Below are positions 24,121-27,564 of a stretch of 27,564 nucleotides of DNA, piece after piece. The stretch lies in NCBI GenBank assembly GCA_000961805.1, contig LADV01000347.1, positions 1 to 27,564 on the forward strand. The letters are read 5' to 3'. Each line of letters opens with the position of its first letter. Positions within the stretch are counted from its first letter, which is position 1. Source of the DNA: Peptococcaceae bacterium BRH_c23 (GTDB lineage Bacteria; Bacillota_B; Desulfitobacteriia; Desulfitobacteriales; Desulfitobacteriaceae). The position numbers were made by a program, and so were the translations under genes. The notes beneath the pieces are model-generated. The model was not told the origin of the DNA and searched no databases. It saw only the letters and a list, made by a program, of their open reading frames with translations.

Positions 24121-24555
24121 ATGGACGAGACCAATCTTAGCTGTAGCCCTTCGAAGTATGTCTGTTACAAACTTAGTCGAGTCATGAGAAAGGTCAATCG
24201 GTATTACGAGAGTAGTTTTTCTCATTACGGAATTACTCCGGCACAATTCTATGTAATGAGTGTGGTGTGGGAAAAAGATGGGGTTAAATTCAAGGACTTA
24301 GCCAAAAGTTTAGAAATGGATGGATCTACCCTTACCTCCATCTTGGATCGTCTGGAACGCCAGGATTTAGTAGAAAGGAGGGACGACCCAGAAGATAGAC
24401 GCTCACTTTTAGTCTTTCTTAAGGATAAGGCTAAACAAAATATCTTGGAAATTACCTGTCTGGCTGAAACGTTGAATCAAGAAATTAAAGAACGATTTAC
24501 TGAGGAAGAATTTGCTACTTTTGAAAAAGTTCTCGAAAAACTGTCCTTGGATTAA
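24121..24555 (+). CDS. MarR-family transcriptional regulator (next to the enoate reductase)
   Basis: The 144-residue winged-helix protein has the MarR core FKDLAKSLEMDGSTLTSILD, then RLERQDLVERRDDPEDRRS with the wing DRR motif. I chose ATG 24121, with GAGGTG at 24110-24115. The frame is open back to 24043, but that part is encoded by the inverted repeat and lies over the predicted promoter's start site. Two cysteines near the N-terminus (C8 and C16) could make it redox-sensitive; this is speculative. It probably controls itself and perhaps the reductase 157 bases downstream. Confidence 0.9.
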   Translation: MDETNLSCSPSKYVCYKLSRVMRKVNRYYESSFSHYGITPAQFYVMSVVWEKDGVKFKDLAKSLEMDGSTLTSILDRLERQDLVERRDDPEDRRSLLVFLKDKAKQNILEITCLAETLNQEIKERFTEEEFATFEKVLEKLSLD

Positions 24556-24630
24556 TTTTTTTCATTTATTACTGTTCGAATATTCCGATATATCTACATA
24601 TTTACATTTTACATATCAAGTATGATCGAG

Positions 24631-24651
24631 AACTAAAGTTGATCTTTAGTT
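24631..24651 (+). promoter_or_regulatory. Inverted repeat before the reductase gene
   Basis: AACTAAAG (24631-24638) and CTTTAGTT (24644-24651) are perfect inverted repeats separated by TTGAT, 62 bases before the start codon. This may be an operator or an mRNA hairpin. It differs from the TTGGTACACCATTA-type site, so a different regulator may be involved. Confidence 0.5.
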
Positions 24652-24712
24652 GAACGAGTTCACTGGACTGCTTTTTGGTATTAAGAAACTACTAATTAGG
24701 AGGTTTGTGATA

Positions 24713-26728
24713 ATGTCTATGCTTTTTTCTCCTGCAAAAATAGGTACACTCCAACTTCGCAATCGTCTGGTGATGACGCCTATGCATTTAGGATATAGCC
24801 CTCAAGGTGAAGTAAATGACAAACTGATTGAGTTTTATCGTGCCCGAGCCCGTGGTGGGGTCGGCCTTATTGTATTTGGCGGGTGTGGTATTGACCGGAT
24901 TGGAAACGGCCCTGGGATGACTCAACTAGATGACGATTACTTCATTCCCGGTCTGAGACGTTTAGTGGAGGCTGTTCACGCCGAAGGTGCGAAAATCGTG
25001 CCTCAGCTTTATCAAGCCGGCAGGTACGCTCACTCTGTTCTTACCGGCCAGCCTTCGGTAGCTCCCTCCCCAATTTCTTCCAGGTTGACAAGGCAAACTC
25101 CGGAAGAGCTTACGCAGGAAAAAATTAACCAAGTGATAGATTCCTTCGCTAAGGCTGCTAAAAGAGCACAAGCATCAGGGTTTGATGGGGTTGAGATTCT
25201 TGCCAGTGCGGGATATCTGATTTCCCAATTTCTTTCCCCGGTCACCAATCAACGCTCCGATCGTTATGGTGGAGACCTCCAGGCCCGCATGACTTTCGGG
25301 CTTGAAGTGGTAGAGGCAGTACGTGCCGCAGTTGGACCTGATTTCCCTATCATAGTTCGAGTTGCGGGGAATGATTTTGTGCCTGGCAGTCACACAAATA
25401 CTGAATCACGAGCTTTTTGTCAAGCGCTTGAGAAAAAGGGCGTAAACGCTCTCAATGTGACAGGCGGTTGGCATGAAACCCAAGTCCCTCAGCTTACCAT
25501 GAATGTTCCTCCTGGAGCTTATGCCTACCTAGCTCAGGGTATTAAACAAGCGGTCTCAATTCCTGTCTTCGCCTGTAACCGGATTAACACTCCTGAATTG
25601 GCAGAGGAAATTCTGCAGGAAGGTAAAGCAGACTTTATTGGCATGGCCCGACCCCTGCTTGCAGACCCAGAGCTACCCAAAAAAGCCATGAGTGGAGCTT
25701 CGGATAGAATTCGCCCCTGTATCGGATGTAATCAAGGCTGTTTAGACTATGTTTTTCAACTTAAACCCGTAAGTTGTTTGGTCAATGCTGAGGCAGGCCG
25801 AGAAGCTGAATTGGCAGAATTAGCGTTAAAAAATCCACCAGCTCAAAATCAACAGATTCTTGTGATTGGGGCAGGTGCTGCCGGATTGGAGTTTGCACGT
25901 GTTGCGACGCTAAAAGGACATAAGGTCACGATTTGGGAAGAAAGTGATAAGACAGGTGGACAATTAGCATTAGCTGCAGCCCCTCCTGGTCGTCAAGATT
26001 TCTTATATTTTGGAACCTACTTAGCAAATATCTGCCAAGATTTAGGGGTGATTATTCAGTATAACGTTAAGGCGACCCCTGAAAAGATTCTATCCGCCGT
26101 CCAGAACGGAGAATTTACTAGGGTTGTAATTGCAACGGGTGCTCGCCCCATTACTCCGCTTATCAAAATCGAACCAGGAACCCAGGTTTTGCAGGCTTGG
26201 GATGTTTTGTTAGGTCGCCAAATAACCGGTCAAAATGTCATAATTGTTGGTGGGGGAGCTGTCGGAGTTGATACCGCACTCTTGCTAGCGGAATCAGGTA
26301 CTATAGATAATCAAACTTTGCGATTCCTTCTCTTGCAGCAGGCTGAAACAGACCAAGAAATCTATCGTTTGGCAACTCAGGGAAGCAAAAAAATTACTGT
26401 TTTAGAGATGGGCAAAGGAATCGGACGAGACATCGGGCCCAGTACCCGCTGGTCCATGTTGGCAGATTTGAAACGTTACAGGGTTAACTGTCTCGAAGAT
26501 AACAAAGTCCTTGAAATTCGGGCGGACGGTGTACTCGTGGAAAACGCTGGAGAACAAAGGGTCATACCGGCAGATACCGTTATCTTAGCAGTAGGTTCCT
26601 GTTCCCAAAATGAACTGTACACAGCTCTGCAAGGGAAGATCGAGTCGTTGAGTATCATTGGGGATGCTGCTAAACCACGCAAAGTTCTCGATGCTATCCA
26701 TGAAGCCTATGCTGAGGGAATCAAATAG
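24713..26728 (+). CDS. FadH-like 2,4-dienoyl-CoA / 2-enoate reductase (FMN, 4Fe-4S, FAD)
   Basis: The 671-residue protein has the size and domain order of E. coli FadH. An old-yellow-enzyme TIM barrel (about 1-330) carries Y168 in AGYLISQFLSP and H254 in GGWHE, aligning with the FadH proton donor pair. A 4Fe-4S site follows with C336, C339, C343 and C355, then a flavin/pyridine-nucleotide reductase part (GAGAAG 386-391, and a second dinucleotide motif VGGGAVG). It would use NAD(P)H to reduce a conjugated double bond in an enoyl-CoA or enoate. I chose ATG 24713 after AGGAGGT (24698-24704); the frame is open back to 24650. It could serve unsaturated acyl-CoA use or cinnamate-type reduction. Its link to the catabolic cluster 17 kb away is only a possibility. 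Confidence 0.9.
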   Translation: MSMLFSPAKIGTLQLRNRLVMTPMHLGYSPQGEVNDKLIEFYRARARGGVGLIVFGGCGIDRIGNGPGMTQLDDDYFIPGLRRLVEAVHAEGAKIVPQLYQAGRYAHSVLTGQPSVAPSPISSRLTRQTPEELTQEKINQVIDSFAKAAKRAQASGFDGVEILASAGYLISQFLSPVTNQRSDRYGGDLQARMTFGLEVVEAVRAAVGPDFPIIVRVAGNDFVPGSHTNTESRAFCQALEKKGVNALNVTGGWHETQVPQLTMNVPPGAYAYLAQGIKQAVSIPVFACNRINTPELAEEILQEGKADFIGMARPLLADPELPKKAMSGASDRIRPCIGCNQGCLDYVFQLKPVSCLVNAEAGREAELAELALKNPPAQNQQILVIGAGAAGLEFARVATLKGHKVTIWEESDKTGGQLALAAAPPGRQDFLYFGTYLANICQDLGVIIQYNVKATPEKILSAVQNGEFTRVVIATGARPITPLIKIEPGTQVLQAWDVLLGRQITGQNVIIVGGGAVGVDTALLLAESGTIDNQTLRFLLLQQAETDQEIYRLATQGSKKITVLEMGKGIGRDIGPSTRWSMLADLKRYRVNCLEDNKVLEIRADGVLVENAGEQRVIPADTVILAVGSCSQNELYTALQGKIESLSIIGDAAKPRKVLDAIHEAYAEGIK

Positions 26729-26926
26729 CGTGGTTCGAGGCACGAAGTTTAAGGTCCGATGTCAGAGCGAATACAGCTAATAAGGCAAGGCGCGAAGTTT
26801 GAAGTTCAAAAATCTTAGAGGATAGCTATTATTCGAGGTGCGAAGTCCGATGTTTAAGGTCCGAGGTTCGAAAGAGTACAACATAAGTAGGGAGGAAAAC
26901 AATCCCTAATCTAAAATCGAACCACG
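26729..26926. repeat. Field of short degenerate repeats bounded by an inverted repeat
   Basis: Variants of a purine-rich unit recur: CGAGGCACGAAGTTTAAGG at 26736, AAGGCGCGAAGTTTGAAG at 26787 and CGAGGTGCGAAGTCCGATG at 26834, followed by AAGGTCCGAGGTTCGAA. CGTGGTTCGA (26729-26738) is inverted at 26917-26926. No gene is visible from 26729 to 27004. Confidence 0.6.
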
Positions 26927-27004
26927 ATCTTCGTATGTCGAGCTTCGATTAAGAGGGGGGTAAACAACAATTAAGAAATTCTTATGAAACTATATAGAAC
27001 CCTA

Positions 27005-27148
27005 CTATTTCTTAGTAGAGTTCTCAAGGATGGTAACGATTAAATTGTTTAAGGAACGATTCTGTTCTTTGGCAAGTTCTTCCAGTTTCTTCTTTAGAGC
27101 CTTTGGTATGGTTATATTGGTTCTCGTATTATCAGCACTAATGGTCAT
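27005..27148 (-). CDS. Small ribbon-helix-helix (CopG/Arc-like) protein
   Basis: The 47-residue protein on the - strand reads MTISADNTRTNITIPKALKK and continues KLEELAKEQNRSLNNLIVTI. This is a beta strand (TNITIP), a helix and a second helix (RSLNNLI), typical of Arc/CopG DNA-binding proteins. AGAGGTGA lies about 6-7 bases before the ATG at 27146-27148; an in-frame ATG two codons earlier is too close to it. It is divergent from tnpB with about 90 bases between starts, and such small RHH genes often accompany IS605-type elements. It may control the shared promoter region. Confidence 0.7.
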   Translation of the reverse strand: MTISADNTRTNITIPKALKKKLEELAKEQNRSLNNLIVTILENSTKK

Positions 27149-27190
27149 TATCATTCACCTCTAGGTAATTATAGCAATGAAATACAGTGT

Positions 27191-27219
27191 TGTAAAGGTG
27201 GTGCCGCTATGGTATAGTT
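27191..27219 (+). promoter_or_regulatory. Possible sigma-A promoter of tnpB
   Basis: TTGTAA followed after about 17 bases by TATAGT, shortly before the GGAGGTGAT ribosome site of tnpB. Positions are good to a base or two. Confidence 0.45.
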
Positions 27220-27238
27220 TCCTTGGAGGTGATATCAA

Positions 27239-27564
27239 GTGATCCTCGGAAAGAAAGTTAGACTCAAGCCCACAGAAGCACAGGAACAGCAGTTGTGGAA
27301 GTCGGCTGGAACTGCAAGGTGGGCATACAATTGGGCATTAGACAGACAAGAGAAGAACTATGCTAGTGGTGGAAATTTCCTTTCAGACAATGATCTGAGG
27401 AAAGAGCTCACCAAATTAAAGCAAACGGAAGAGTTCTCTTGGCTTGGGGATGTTTCCAATAATATCCCCAAGCAAGCAGTTAAGGATGCCTGTGATGCTT
27501 ACAAGAAGTTCTTTAAGCATTCAGCTGAAAAGCCCACATTCAAGAGCAGGAGGAAGTCTAAACC
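27239..27564 (+). CDS. tnpB: TnpB / IS605 OrfB-type protein, N-terminal part (runs off the window)
   Basis: The 108 visible residues start MILGKKVRLKPTEAQEQQLW and continue with TARWAYNWALDRQEKNY, the N-terminal region characteristic of OrfB/TnpB of IS200/IS605 and IS607 elements. TnpB proteins are RNA-guided endonucleases ancestral to Cas12, using an RNA from the element's 3' end. The RuvC-like catalytic part and the 3' end lie outside this window, so activity cannot be judged. The start is a GTG 8 bases after GGAGGT. No tnpA is visible upstream, so this may be a tnpB-only element. Confidence 0.88.
   Translation, partial: MILGKKVRLKPTEAQEQQLWKSAGTARWAYNWALDRQEKNYASGGNFLSDNDLRKELTKLKQTEEFSWLGDVSNNIPKQAVKDACDAYKKFFKHSAEKPTFKSRRKSK

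Noticed and set aside
26729..26926. Possible CRISPR array
   Set aside because: The repeats are short, irregular and degenerate, with no regular spacers and no cas genes.

Overview
The window reads as a chromosomal segment of a strictly anaerobic, low-to-moderate-GC Firmicute. Gene content and style fit the Desulfosporosinus/Desulfitobacterium type of Peptococcaceae. This placement is inferred from strong Shine-Dalgarno sites, several TTG/GTG starts, sigma-54 enhancer-binding regulators controlling acyl-CoA catabolism, and IS605-type elements; no rRNA or other marker gene is present to confirm it.

Region A (225-7789) is a catabolic acyl-CoA cluster, all on the + strand and tightly spaced. It encodes a COG2159-type amidohydrolase/decarboxylase, an acyl-CoA dehydrogenase, a thiolase-fold protein lacking the nucleophilic cysteine, a DUF35 zinc-ribbon/OB protein, an enoyl-CoA hydratase, a two-subunit AtoDA-type CoA-transferase, and a single-chain CoA-transferase of the acetyl-CoA hydrolase/transferase family. 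Together they could activate a carboxylic acid by CoA transfer, oxidise and hydrate it, and cleave it by a thiolase- or aldolase-like step. The substrate cannot be read from the sequence. An AcoR-like sigma-54 activator (7853-9853) follows.

Region B (about 9850-15200) holds a decayed gene of the pyrimidine-dimer glycosylase-like family (- strand), a soluble chemoreceptor, a PAS-type sigma-54 activator, and a second, roughly four-fifths identical copy of the single-chain CoA-transferase. The chemoreceptor and the second CoA-transferase each have a clear -24/-12 promoter. Both promoters are preceded by the same two conserved blocks (25/27 and 23/26 identical) with the same spacing between blocks. 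This duplicated control module, apparently coupling taxis to catabolism, is the most striking unexplained structure in the window.

Region C (15452-19448) encodes a small ArsC/Spx-fold protein, an 828-residue YceG-like protein built of three related modules, and a TelA-family protein. The last two belong to the tellurite-resistance-associated (Ter) stress systems.

Region D (19715-26728) contains a MarR regulator with a heterodimeric ABC exporter, whose leader carries what looks like the 3' end of an IS605-type element. A second MarR regulator follows, with a perfect 17-bp inverted repeat just downstream of its promoter, and then a FadH-like dienoyl-CoA/enoate reductase.

Region E (26729-27564) is a field of short degenerate repeats, a tiny ribbon-helix-helix gene on the - strand, and the start of a divergent tnpB that runs off the window edge.
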